A DNA stretch of 64,000 nucleotides from Curtobacterium sp. MCPF17_002. GTDB taxonomy: Bacteria; Actinomycetota; Actinomycetes; Actinomycetales; Microbacteriaceae. The stretch's first letter is position 1. The number at the start of each line of letters is the position of its first letter. Positions 16,263 to 24,168 of the stretch are shown piece by piece. The stretch is from positions 1,302,001 to 1,366,000 of the forward strand of contig NZ_CP126251.1 in the NCBI RefSeq assembly GCF_003234115.2, read 5' to 3'. Made by a program: the position numbers and the translations under genes. Under the pieces are notes generated by a model, which was given only the letters and a program-made list of their open reading frames with translations, did no database searches and had not been told where the DNA came from.

Positions 16263-17024
16263 ATGCAGAAACGCTCATCGTTCCGGGTCACGGTCGCGGC
16301 CGTGCTCCTCACCGCCACGCTCGTCGCCGTGCCGCTCGGCCAGGGCTCGACGGCCGAGGCGGCAGCCGGAGCGCCGATCGGGAACATCGGCAAGTTCAAG
16401 CAGCGTGTCGTCGAGAACTTCACGACGCCGGCGGTCGCGGCGAAGGGGAAGTTCACGAAGACCTACGCCAAGAACTGGCAGCCGTACCCGGACGGCACCG
16501 GGGGGATGTACTTCTCCGGCTCGCAGATCAGCGGCCACGACGGGGTGATGGACGTCCTGCTCGACGGGAAGAAGGGTGCCGCCGGCACGTTCGGCACGGC
16601 GGCGGACGCCTGGACCCACGTGGGCGGGAAGTTCACCGTCCGTGCCCGGGCGACCGGCGGCGACGGGAACGGTGCGGCCTTCATGCTCTGGCCGAACTCG
16701 AACCGCTGGGCGGACGGCGAGATCGACTACCCCGAGGGGAACTTCGAGACGTCGCCGATGGTCTTCCAGCACTCGATGGTCCCCGGCAGCGAGATGAACG
16801 CCACCGAGCACTGGACGGGTGCCTCCTGGCGGAGCTGGCACACGTACTCGATCGAGTGGATCCCCGGGAAGTCGGTGAGCTACCAACTCGACGGCAAGGT
16901 CATCAAGACGATCACCCGTGACGTGCCGAAGACCGGGCACCGCTACATGTTCCAGGTCGGGAACTGGGGCAAGACGGGGCACCTCTACATCGACTGGTTC
17001 ACCACGTACGACTACGTGAAGTGA
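16263..17024 (+). CDS. Secreted GH16-like glycoside hydrolase
   Basis: The 253-residue protein has a Sec signal peptide (basic start, hydrophobic residues about 8-28, then Ala-Glu-Ala-Ala-Ala). The mature part is a concanavalin-type jelly roll with the retaining motif Glu-Ile-Asp-Tyr-Pro-Glu (about residues 157-162) matching the GH16 E-x-D-x-x-E catalytic pattern. It would cleave a beta-glucan or similar plant or fungal polysaccharide outside the cell. A close paralogue lies at 17699-18457; the two share leader sequences around the start codon, so the pair is a duplication. Confidence 0.8.
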   Translation: MQKRSSFRVTVAAVLLTATLVAVPLGQGSTAEAAAGAPIGNIGKFKQRVVENFTTPAVAAKGKFTKTYAKNWQPYPDGTGGMYFSGSQISGHDGVMDVLLDGKKGAAGTFGTAADAWTHVGGKFTVRARATGGDGNGAAFMLWPNSNRWADGEIDYPEGNFETSPMVFQHSMVPGSEMNATEHWTGASWRSWHTYSIEWIPGKSVSYQLDGKVIKTITRDVPKTGHRYMFQVGNWGKTGHLYIDWFTTYDYVK

Positions 17025-17045
17025 CCCGCCGCGCGGTGGCCGTCG

Positions 17046-17456
17046 TCAGTTGATGATCGCGCCGCGCTCGTCGGCGGCCAGCACGGCGAGCCGGTCCCGC
17101 CACGCCTGCAGGGCCTCGGGGGACAGCCGGGGCCAGTCGGTGACCTCGCGGACGACGCGGATCGGGTCGGTGCTGCGGTAGGAGCGCGTCGGGTTGCCGG
17201 GGAACTTCCGATCGGTGACGTTCGGGTCGTCCTCGAAGGCGCCGGTCGGCTCGACCTCGTACACGCGGGGGAGTCCGTCGCCCGCGGCGAGCTCGGCGGC
17301 GAGGCCGGCACCGTCCTGCACCGCCGTGAAGTACACGTGGTTCATCACGACCTCGGGCCGGTAGTTGGACCGGAACCCGGCGGTCAGCAGGCCGCCGACC
17401 GGCAGGTCCGCCTTGGTGCCGTGGAAGAAGGGGCCGTCGTCGAGTGCGTCGCTCAC
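17046..17456 (-). CDS. arr: Rifampin ADP-ribosyltransferase (Arr)
   Basis: The 136-residue protein matches Arr throughout: Phe-Phe-His-Gly-Thr-Lys-Ala-Asp-Leu near residue 9, Arg-Ser-Asn-Tyr, His-Val-Tyr-Phe-Thr, Tyr-Glu-Val-Glu-Pro-Thr-Gly, and Asp-Pro-Asn-Val-Thr-Asp-Arg-Lys-Phe-Pro-Gly-Asn-Pro-Thr-Arg-Ser-Tyr-Arg-Ser. It transfers ADP-ribose from NAD to rifampicin, inactivating it. The GTG at 17456 lies 6 nt after a TACCCT -10 box, so the message should be leaderless. Length is typical. It sits antisense between the two GH16 paralogues. Chromosomal arr genes are common in actinobacteria; no mobile element is seen here. Confidence 0.92.
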   Translation of the reverse strand: MSDALDDGPFFHGTKADLPVGGLLTAGFRSNYRPEVVMNHVYFTAVQDGAGLAAELAAGDGLPRVYEVEPTGAFEDDPNVTDRKFPGNPTRSYRSTDPIRVVREVTDWPRLSPEALQAWRDRLAVLAADERGAIIN

Positions 17457-17698
17457 GGCGCCAGGGTAGCGCCGTGCGCGCGGGCCGGTGCCGTCAGAGC
17501 AAGCCGGTGCCGTCAGAGCAGGCCGGCGTCGTCGGACCGGTGCCTGCACCCCCGAGCCTGCGAGCACGTGCTCCCCGGCGATGTCAACCCCCAATAGGCG
17601 TTGCAAATAACAACTACGCTCCCTCGACGGGCGACCGAGATGCGGTCGTCCTGGCGTCCGGACCAGACGCCACGAGTCACGTCAGGGAGTGACAGCTC

Positions 17699-18457
17699 AT
17701 GCACAAACGCACCACCAAGCGAGCCACGCTCGCCGCCGTGCTCCTCAGCGCCGCGCTCATCGCCGTGCCGCTGGGACAGGGAAGCGCCGCCTTCGCAGGG
17801 ACGTCGGCACCGCGCGGGAACGTCGGATCCTTCCAGCAGCAGTTCGTCGAGAACTTCAGCACCACCGCGTCGGCGAAGGGGCAGTTCGCGAAGACCTACG
17901 CGAAGTCCTGGCAGCCGTACCCGGACGGCAGCGGAGGCATGTACTCCGCCGGCACCCAGGTCAGCTCGCACGACGGCCTCATGGACGTCGTGCTCGACGG
18001 CAAGAACGGTACGGCGGGCACCTTCGGGACCCCGACCGACGCATGGACGCACGTCGGCGGGAAGTTCTCGGTCCGTGCCAAGGCGACGGGCGGGACCGGG
18101 AACGGCGCGGCCTTCATGCTGTGGCCGACCTCCGACAAGTGGTCCGACGGGGAGATCGACTTCCCGGAGGGCAACTTCGAGTCCACGCCGATGGCGTTCC
18201 ACCACTCGATGACGCCCGGGAACGAGGCCAGCGCGACCAGCGCATCGACGGGGGTGTCCTGGCGCAGCTGGCACACCTACTCCGTCGAGTGGATCCCCGG
18301 GAAGTCGGTGACCTACCTGGTCGACGGCAAGGTCGTCCAGAAGGTCACGAAGGACGTCCCGAAGACCGCGCACCGGTACATGTTCCAGGTGGGCAACTGG
18401 GGCGCGACCGGACACCTCTTCATCGACTGGGTCAGCACGTACGACTACGTGGGGTGA
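17699..18457 (+). CDS. Secreted GH16-like glycoside hydrolase, second copy
   Basis: A 252-residue paralogue of the gene at 16263, with a signal peptide (cleavage near Ala-Phe-Ala-Gly, residue 31) and the same Glu-Ile-Asp-Phe-Pro-Glu motif near residues 155-160. The two mature proteins are alike over their whole length, and the bases before the ATG are also similar. A -10-like TACGCT is present near 17618. Divergent substrate preference or dosage could explain retention of both. Confidence 0.8.
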   Translation: MHKRTTKRATLAAVLLSAALIAVPLGQGSAAFAGTSAPRGNVGSFQQQFVENFSTTASAKGQFAKTYAKSWQPYPDGSGGMYSAGTQVSSHDGLMDVVLDGKNGTAGTFGTPTDAWTHVGGKFSVRAKATGGTGNGAAFMLWPTSDKWSDGEIDFPEGNFESTPMAFHHSMTPGNEASATSASTGVSWRSWHTYSVEWIPGKSVTYLVDGKVVQKVTKDVPKTAHRYMFQVGNWGATGHLFIDWVSTYDYVG

Positions 18458-18541
18458 CCCGACGGGTCCGCCGTCCGGCGCAGGGCATCTCCGCCCTGCG
18501 GTGGACGCGGGCGGCGGGCCCCCTCCCATAGCGTTGCCGCC

Positions 18542-19462
18542 GTGATCGAAGTTGAGCACCTCACCAAACAGTACGGTCCCAAGACCGCCGTCGACGACGT
18601 CTCGTTCGTCGTCCGGCCGGGTAGTGTGACCGGCTTCCTGGGCCCGAACGGCGCCGGGAAGTCCACCACGATGCGCATGATCATGGGGCTCGACCGCCCC
18701 ACCGCGGGACGGGCGACGGTCAACGGCCAGCCGTACCAGAGCTTCCGTGACCCGCTGCGGCAGGTCGGCGCCCTCCTCGAGGCGAAGGCCGTCCACCAGG
18801 GCCGGAGCGCGTACAACCACCTCCTCTCGCTCGCGGCGACGCACGGCATCCCGAAGTCCCGCGTGCACGAGGTCATCGACCTGACCGGGCTGGACTCGGT
18901 CGCGAAGAAGCGGGTCGGTGGGTTCTCCCTCGGCATGGGCCAGCGGCTCGGCATCGCGGCGGCGCTCCTCGGCGACCCGAAGACCCTCATCCTCGACGAG
19001 CCGGTCAACGGTCTCGACCCGGACGGCGTGGTCTGGGTGCGGCAGCTCGCCCGGCGGATGGCCGCCGACGGCCGGACCGTGTTCCTGTCCAGCCACCTCA
19101 TGAGCGAGATGGCCCAGACGGCCGACCGCGTCGTCGTCCTCGGCCGCGGCAAGGTGCTGGCGGACGCCCCGATCGCCGAGTTCCTCGCCGCGGGCGAAGC
19201 GAACGGCGGCGGCTCACGGGTGGTCGTCCGCACGCCCGCCCCGGACCAGCTGTTCCAGGCGATCGGGCCGAACGCGACGGTGACCCCGCGCGACGACGGC
19301 TCGTTCCTCGTGGTCGGGCCGGACGCCACGACGGTGGGGAACATCGCCGCGCAGGTCGGCGTCCCGCTGCACGAGCTCACCCCGAGCGGCGCGAGCCTCG
19401 AGGAGGCCTACATGGCCCTCACCCGGGACGACGTCGAGTACCGATCGGAGGAGACCCGATGA
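18542..19462 (+). CDS. ABC transporter ATP-binding protein (bacitracin/lantibiotic-exporter type)
   Basis: The 306-residue ATPase has Walker A Gly-Pro-Asn-Gly-Ala-Gly-Lys-Ser-Thr (about residues 34-42), the signature Phe-Ser-Leu-Gly-Met-Gly-Gln-Arg, Walker B Leu-Ile-Leu-Asp-Glu-Pro and the switch His in Ser-Ser-His. The signature has Leu-Gly-Met-Gly instead of Leu-Ser-Gly-Gly, usual for this DrrA/BcrA-like group. A GTG start lies 7 nt after TAGCGT (18529-18534), so it is probably leaderless. Its 3' end overlaps the permease gene by 4 nt. It powers export of a peptide antibiotic, drug or lipid. Confidence 0.92.
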   Translation: MIEVEHLTKQYGPKTAVDDVSFVVRPGSVTGFLGPNGAGKSTTMRMIMGLDRPTAGRATVNGQPYQSFRDPLRQVGALLEAKAVHQGRSAYNHLLSLAATHGIPKSRVHEVIDLTGLDSVAKKRVGGFSLGMGQRLGIAAALLGDPKTLILDEPVNGLDPDGVVWVRQLARRMAADGRTVFLSSHLMSEMAQTADRVVVLGRGKVLADAPIAEFLAAGEANGGGSRVVVRTPAPDQLFQAIGPNATVTPRDDGSFLVVGPDATTVGNIAAQVGVPLHELTPSGASLEEAYMALTRDDVEYRSEETR

Positions 19463-20295
19463 CCGCCACCACCACCCTGCCGGACACCGTCCGCCTCGGC
19501 TTCGGCCGCCTCGTCCGGAGCGAGTGGATCAAGCTCCGCAGCATCCGGTCCACGCTCTGGTGCTACGCGATCCTCGTCGTCGTGACGATCGCGATGGCGC
19601 TGCTCCTCGGGAGCGCGCTCGAACCGAACGGCCCGCTCGCGACGGACGACGCGAACGAGACCCTCGTCACGATCAACACCGCGAGCGTCGCGTTGACGGC
19701 GCTCGTCGTCGCGGTCCTCGGCGTGCTCATCATCACGGGCGAGTACGGCACCGGGCAGATCCGGTCCACCTTCACCGCCGACCCGGGTCGCACCGGCGTG
19801 ATCCTGGCGAAGGCCGCGGTCCTCGCGGTCTCGACCTTCGTGGTCAGCGCGGTCTCGATCTGGATCGGCGTCATCGCCTCCGCGGCGCTGCAGGCCGGCA
19901 AGGGCGTGCACGTGGACCTCGCCGACCCGTCGGTGTTCATGCCGCTCCTCGGTGCGTCGGTGTACGTCACGCTCCTCGCCCTGCTCGCCTACGGCTTCGG
20001 GCTGCTCGCCCGGTCGAGCGCGGGTGGCATCGCGATCACCCTCGGGCTCCTCCTGGTGCTGCCCGGTGTGCTCTCCCTGGCGGCGGGCGCGATCAACGCG
20101 CAGTGGCTGATGGACGTGGTCGAGTTCCTGCCGGCCCAGGCCGGCGGGCACCTGTTCGCGTACTCGTCCGGCGCGGGCGCGCCGCAGCAGCCCGGCGTCG
20201 TCCTCGACGGGTGGGGCGGGTTCGCCGTCCTCCTGGCCGAGGTGGTCGTCGTGGGCGCGGTCGCGCTCACGGTCGCACGTCGACGCGACGTCTGA
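19459..20295 (+). CDS. ABC transporter permease (ABC-2 type)
   Basis: The 278-residue membrane protein has about six helices and the early amphipathic segment Ser-Glu-Trp-Ile-Lys-Leu-Arg-Ser typical of ABC-2 permeases partnered with BcrA-like ATPases. It overlaps the ATPase gene by ATGA, so translation is coupled. The pair is a minimal exporter; the substrate is unknown. Confidence 0.9.
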   Translation: MTATTTLPDTVRLGFGRLVRSEWIKLRSIRSTLWCYAILVVVTIAMALLLGSALEPNGPLATDDANETLVTINTASVALTALVVAVLGVLIITGEYGTGQIRSTFTADPGRTGVILAKAAVLAVSTFVVSAVSIWIGVIASAALQAGKGVHVDLADPSVFMPLLGASVYVTLLALLAYGFGLLARSSAGGIAITLGLLLVLPGVLSLAAGAINAQWLMDVVEFLPAQAGGHLFAYSSGAGAPQQPGVVLDGWGGFAVLLAEVVVVGAVALTVARRRDV

Positions 20296-20308
20296 CGCGA
20301 CCACGATC

Positions 20309-20336
20309 CGGACTGGAGGCGCGGTGCCAGCTGGCA
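20309..20336. repeat. Half of a family A palindrome
   Basis: The left arm and centre (GGACTGGAGGCGCGG and TGCCAGCTGGCA) are intact but the expected right arm (CCGCGCCTCCAG) is missing and replaced by unrelated sequence. It sits between the convergent permease and RibD-like genes and shows that these elements decay or recombine. Confidence 0.6.
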
Positions 20337-20414
20337 CTCCTCCCTCGCAGGCTCGGTCGGCGCGCCCCGCGTGACGCTGGCGCGTCAGCGCTCAGCGGGG
20401 CGCGCTCCCGTCCG

Positions 20415-21014
20415 TCATCTCCGCAGGATCTCGTACCGGTGGAGCGTCACGCCGTTGTCGAACGTCCGGTGCTCCAGCAGGTCCAGCAGCAGCGGCTGCT
20501 GGATCGCGTCGGCAGGGGAGTCGAAGAGCGGGCGCCCCGCGCCCAGCAGGGCGGGGTGCGTGAAGATCATGAGCTCGTCGAGCAGCCCCGCGGCGAGCAG
20601 CTGCGTCGCGATGTCCGCACCACCGACGCCGATGTCGCCCTCGGACTCGTCGCGGAGCGTCGCGAGCCGGGCGATGGCGCCCTCGCCGAAGATCGTCGTG
20701 TTGTGGTCGGCCGCCGTCCGCGAGCGGGACACGAGCACCTTCGGCATCGCCGTCCAGATCTCGCCGTACTCGCGGAGGTAGTCGGGCAGCGACTCGTCCG
20801 TCCGGGCATCCGGCCAGAACGGGTCCATCATGTCGTGGATCACGCGGCCCTCGACGCCCATCGTCATCGCCGCCGCCCGCTCGTTGAAGAAGCGGTGCAG
20901 CGGCTCGTCGATGCGGATCCACTCGGGCTCCCCGAGCTCGCCCGCCGTTCCGGGACGGCCCTCGATGAACCCGTCGAGCGAGACGTTCATCCAGTACACG
21001 AATCGAGCGGGCAC
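20415..21014 (-). CDS. RibD C-terminal/dihydrofolate-reductase-fold protein
   Basis: The 199-residue protein matches the stand-alone RibD-C family: an N-terminal Val-Ser-Leu-Asp-Gly-Phe-Ile strand, central Val-Leu-Val-Ser-Arg-Ser, and Ile-Gly-Val-Gly-Gly-Ala-Asp near residue 130 for NADPH binding. The GTG at 21014 follows AAGGAG. The family is NADPH-dependent but largely uncharacterised; the gene is usually monocistronic, as here. Confidence 0.87.
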   Translation of the reverse strand: MPARFVYWMNVSLDGFIEGRPGTAGELGEPEWIRIDEPLHRFFNERAAAMTMGVEGRVIHDMMDPFWPDARTDESLPDYLREYGEIWTAMPKVLVSRSRTAADHNTTIFGEGAIARLATLRDESEGDIGVGGADIATQLLAAGLLDELMIFTHPALLGAGRPLFDSPADAIQQPLLLDLLEHRTFDNGVTLHRYEILRR

Positions 21015-21103
21015 GTCGGACTCCTTCGTCGAACCGGCCAGTGGCAGCGAGGCTACGCCCGCCCGGGGCCGGACGACAGGATCGTTCGGTACCGGAACCA
21101 AGC

Positions 21104-21132
21104 GTGACAACGTCTCAGGGAAGTCATAGGGT
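21104..21132 (+). promoter_or_regulatory. Promoter for the ScyD/ScyE-like gene
   Basis: GTGACA (21104-21109), a 17-nt spacer and TAGGGT (21127-21132) predict a start near 21138 and a 5' leader of about 188 nt. The 311-nt gap before the gene otherwise holds no convincing gene. Confidence 0.5.
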
Positions 21133-21325
21133 GCCCCGTGTCGGCCCTGAACCCGCCGACGCCCACGGAACCCGCGAGCGGCCACGACGTCGTGCCCGCC
21201 CACCCGTGGTGCCCGACGCGACGGCCGGCGCTCTTCTCGCCGCAGCCGCCTCCAGACTCCCCGACCGCCTCGTTGTGCGGTCGCGCGTCTTCGTACCCGG
21301 ATCCTCCACCAAGGAGCGCATCACC

Positions 21326-22522
21326 ATGAAACGCACCATCCTCGTCGGCGCCGTCGCCGCGCTCGCACTCGCGACCGTGGCCGTCGGCGCCCCCGCCCAA
21401 GCGGGCGGCAGCGACCACCGGTTGCCCGGCCTCCGGCTCGGCACCGCCACCACCCTCGCGACCGGACTCGTCTCGCCGCTCAGCCTCGAGGTCGACCAGC
21501 GCGGTCGGGTCGACGTCGCGCAGAACTTCGCCGGTCAGCTGACCCGGGTCGGTCCCGGCGCGACCCGGACGACCCTCGCGACCGCTCCCACCGGGCTGGA
21601 GATCGGCGCGGTGTCCTCGCGCGCCGACTCGGTCTACTACGCCCAGAACGACCAGCCGAACGGCGTCGCACGCCTCATGGTGCTGCCGCCGCGCGGGGCG
21701 GCACGGCAGCTCGCTGACCTCGGCGCGTACGAGGCCCGGGTGAACCCGGACCGCGTCAACGGCTACGGCTTCCGCGGACTGCCGTCGGCCTGCGCGGCGC
21801 AGGTCGACCCGACGGGTCCGGCCGGGCCCGCGCGGTACCGCGGGGTGGTCGACTCGCACCCGTACGCGTCCCTCGCCCAGCGTGAGGGCGTGTACGTCGC
21901 CGACGCCGGTGGGAACGACGTCCTCCGGGTGGGCTACGACGGTCGCGTCTCGACCGTCGCCGTGCTGCCGCCCCAGCCGCCGATCCGCGTCGACGCTGCC
22001 ACGGCCGCTGAATTCGGGTTCCCCGCGTGCGTGGTCGGCTACGGGTACGCCTTCGAGCCGGTCCCGACCGACGTCGAGCGCGGCCCCGACGGCTGGCTCT
22101 ACGTGTCGACCCTGCCGGGTGGCCCGGAGAGTGCCTCCCTCGGAGCACGCGGGAGCGTCTACAAGGTGAACCCGTGGAACGGCGCCGTGCAGCGCGTCGC
22201 GACCGGGTTCGTCGGCGCGACGAACCTCGCGGTCGACCAGCGGTCCGGCGCAGTGCTCGTCACCGAGCTGTTCGGCGGCGCAGCCGGTACCGGTCAGATC
22301 TCGGTCGTCTCGCCGTGGTCGGGTCGCACGGTGCAGACCTTCGCGGTGAGCTCGCCCGCCGCGATCGAACTCCGGAACGGCGCCGTGTACGCCACCACCG
22401 ACGCGTTCGTGCCGGACGAGACCGGCAACCCGCAGCCCATCGGGAAGGTGGTCCGCTGGAGCATCAGCGACAGCCACAACCACTCCCGCTGGGGTGACGA
22501 CGGGGCGCGCGGCTGGCAGTGA
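21326..22522 (+). CDS. Secreted ScyD/ScyE-family beta-propeller protein
   Basis: The 398-residue protein has a signal peptide (residues 1-25, ending Ala-Pro-Ala-Gln-Ala) and repeated beta-propeller blades with Asp-Val-Glu-Arg-Gly-Pro-Asp-Gly-Trp-Leu-Tyr-Val-Ser-Thr-Leu-Pro-Gly-Gly near residue 250, characteristic of the ScyD/ScyE family named after cyanobacterial scytonemin genes. In actinobacteria these are exported proteins of unknown function. The ATG follows AAGGAG. The next gene starts 30 nt downstream, so the two may be cotranscribed. Confidence 0.82.
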   Translation: MKRTILVGAVAALALATVAVGAPAQAGGSDHRLPGLRLGTATTLATGLVSPLSLEVDQRGRVDVAQNFAGQLTRVGPGATRTTLATAPTGLEIGAVSSRADSVYYAQNDQPNGVARLMVLPPRGAARQLADLGAYEARVNPDRVNGYGFRGLPSACAAQVDPTGPAGPARYRGVVDSHPYASLAQREGVYVADAGGNDVLRVGYDGRVSTVAVLPPQPPIRVDAATAAEFGFPACVVGYGYAFEPVPTDVERGPDGWLYVSTLPGGPESASLGARGSVYKVNPWNGAVQRVATGFVGATNLAVDQRSGAVLVTELFGGAAGTGQISVVSPWSGRTVQTFAVSSPAAIELRNGAVYATTDAFVPDETGNPQPIGKVVRWSISDSHNHSRWGDDGARGWQ

Positions 22523-22552
22523 GGGACCGGGCGGACGACGGGAACTGACGTC

Positions 22553-24013
22553 GTGGAGATCGATCCGAGCGAGTACCGCCGCACGCTGGACCGTGCGGCG
22601 GTGCACGCGCTCGACTGGATCACCAGCCTGCCCGACCGGACGGTCCGACCGGAACTGGACGTCGAGGGCGTGCTCGCTGCCCTCGACCGTCCGCTCCCGG
22701 CCGGGCCGTCCGACCCGGCCGGGGTCGTCGACGAGCTCGCGGCGCTCGCCGGACCCGGGCTCATGGCGATGCCGTCCGGGCGGTTCTTCGGGTGGGTGAT
22801 CGGCGGGACGCTGCCCGCCGCGATGGGTGCTGACTGGCTGGTGAGCGCCTGGGACCAGAACGCAGCCATGCGCTACCCGACGCCGGCCACCGCCGCGCTC
22901 GAACAGGTCGCGGGCACGTGGCTGCTCGACGTGCTCGGGCTGCCACCGGAGTCCGACGTCGGCTTCACGACCGGCGCGACGATGGCCAACTGGACCGGGC
23001 TCGCGGCGGCTCGCGCCTGGGTGCTCGACGGCGTCGGGTGGGACGTCAACACCGCCGGGCTCACCGGTGCGCCGCAGGTGACCGTCCTCGCCGGCGCGGA
23101 ACGGCACACCTCCCTCGACCTCGCACTCCGCTACCTGGGGTTCGGGACGCCGACGCTCGTCGACGCGGACGACCAGGGACGGATCCTCGTCGACGACCTC
23201 CGGGCACACCTCGACCGGGTCGACGGGCCGGTGATCGCCTGCCTGCAGGCGGGCAACCTGCACTCCGGGGCGTTCGACCCGATGCGCGCCGCGATCGCGC
23301 TCGCCCACGAGCACGGTGCGTGGGTGCACGTCGACGGCGCGTTCGGGTTGTGGGCGGCCGCGAGTCCGGCGTTCCGAGCGGCGGTCGGAGGCGGTTCCGG
23401 TTCCGGTCCCGGTTCCGGCGACGGCGAGGGTTCCGACGGCGGTGCCGGTTCCGGCCTGGACGGGATCGAGACGGCGGACTCGTGGGCGACCGACGCGCAC
23501 AAGACCCTCAACGTGCCCTACGACTGCGGGGTCGCGATCGTCTCCCGGCCGTCCGTCACCCGAGCCGCACTCGGGACGAGCACGGCGTACCTCATCCGCG
23601 ACCCGGCGGACGTCTCCGAACCGTTCGACCTCGTGCCCGAGATGTCCCGGCGGGCCCGGGGCGTCCCGGTGTGGGCGGCACTCCGCCAGCTCGGACGGAG
23701 CGGCGTCGTCGACCTCGTCGACGGCCTCGTCGCGAACGCCCGAGCCCTGGCCGACGGACTCCGGGCGCTCCCCGGCGCGCAGGTCGTCAACGACGTCGTG
23801 TTCACCCAGGTGTGCGTGACGTTCGGCTCCGACGAGCGCACCAGGGCCGTCACCGCCCGGCTCATCGAGGAGGGAGCGGTGTGGATGTCCGGCTCGCGGT
23901 GGCGCGGGCTCGACGTCCTCCGCATCTCCGTCAGCAACTGGTCGACGGACGACGACGACGTGCGGTTCGCGATCGAGGCGGTGCGCCGCGCGGTCGACGC
24001 GACCGCGCGGTGA
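22553..24013 (+). CDS. PLP-dependent decarboxylase, group II-like
   Basis: The 486-residue enzyme has the fold type I pattern: Thr-Thr-Gly-Ala-Thr-Met-Ala-Asn for phosphate binding (near residue 140), His-Val-Asp-Gly-Ala-Phe-Gly with the PLP-contacting Asp (near 261), and the Schiff-base lysine in Ser-Trp-Ala-Thr-Asp-Ala-His-Lys-Thr-Leu-Asn near 320. It resembles the aromatic amino acid and glutamate decarboxylase group. A Gly/Ser-rich insert of about 23 residues (DNA 23388-23456) lies between the Asp and Lys motifs, where relatives have a short loop. GTG start. Substrate not predictable. Confidence 0.85.
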   Translation: MEIDPSEYRRTLDRAAVHALDWITSLPDRTVRPELDVEGVLAALDRPLPAGPSDPAGVVDELAALAGPGLMAMPSGRFFGWVIGGTLPAAMGADWLVSAWDQNAAMRYPTPATAALEQVAGTWLLDVLGLPPESDVGFTTGATMANWTGLAAARAWVLDGVGWDVNTAGLTGAPQVTVLAGAERHTSLDLALRYLGFGTPTLVDADDQGRILVDDLRAHLDRVDGPVIACLQAGNLHSGAFDPMRAAIALAHEHGAWVHVDGAFGLWAAASPAFRAAVGGGSGSGPGSGDGEGSDGGAGSGLDGIETADSWATDAHKTLNVPYDCGVAIVSRPSVTRAALGTSTAYLIRDPADVSEPFDLVPEMSRRARGVPVWAALRQLGRSGVVDLVDGLVANARALADGLRALPGAQVVNDVVFTQVCVTFGSDERTRAVTARLIEEGAVWMSGSRWRGLDVLRISVSNWSTDDDDVRFAIEAVRRAVDATAR

Positions 24014-24168
24014 GGGACAGCACGGTTTCGGACGGCGTGGTTTCGGACGGTGCGGTGCGGTGCGGTGCGGGGACGGCGCGGTGCGGGGACGAACCGGTCC
24101 CCGATCTCCGCGGCGGGCGTACGCTCGCGCTCGTCAGCACGCTCCTCGACGACGAGAGCAGGTCCACC

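Noticed and set aside
17046-17456. arr as part of a mobile cassette
   Set aside because: No integrase, transposase, attC-like site or shift in composition is visible around it.
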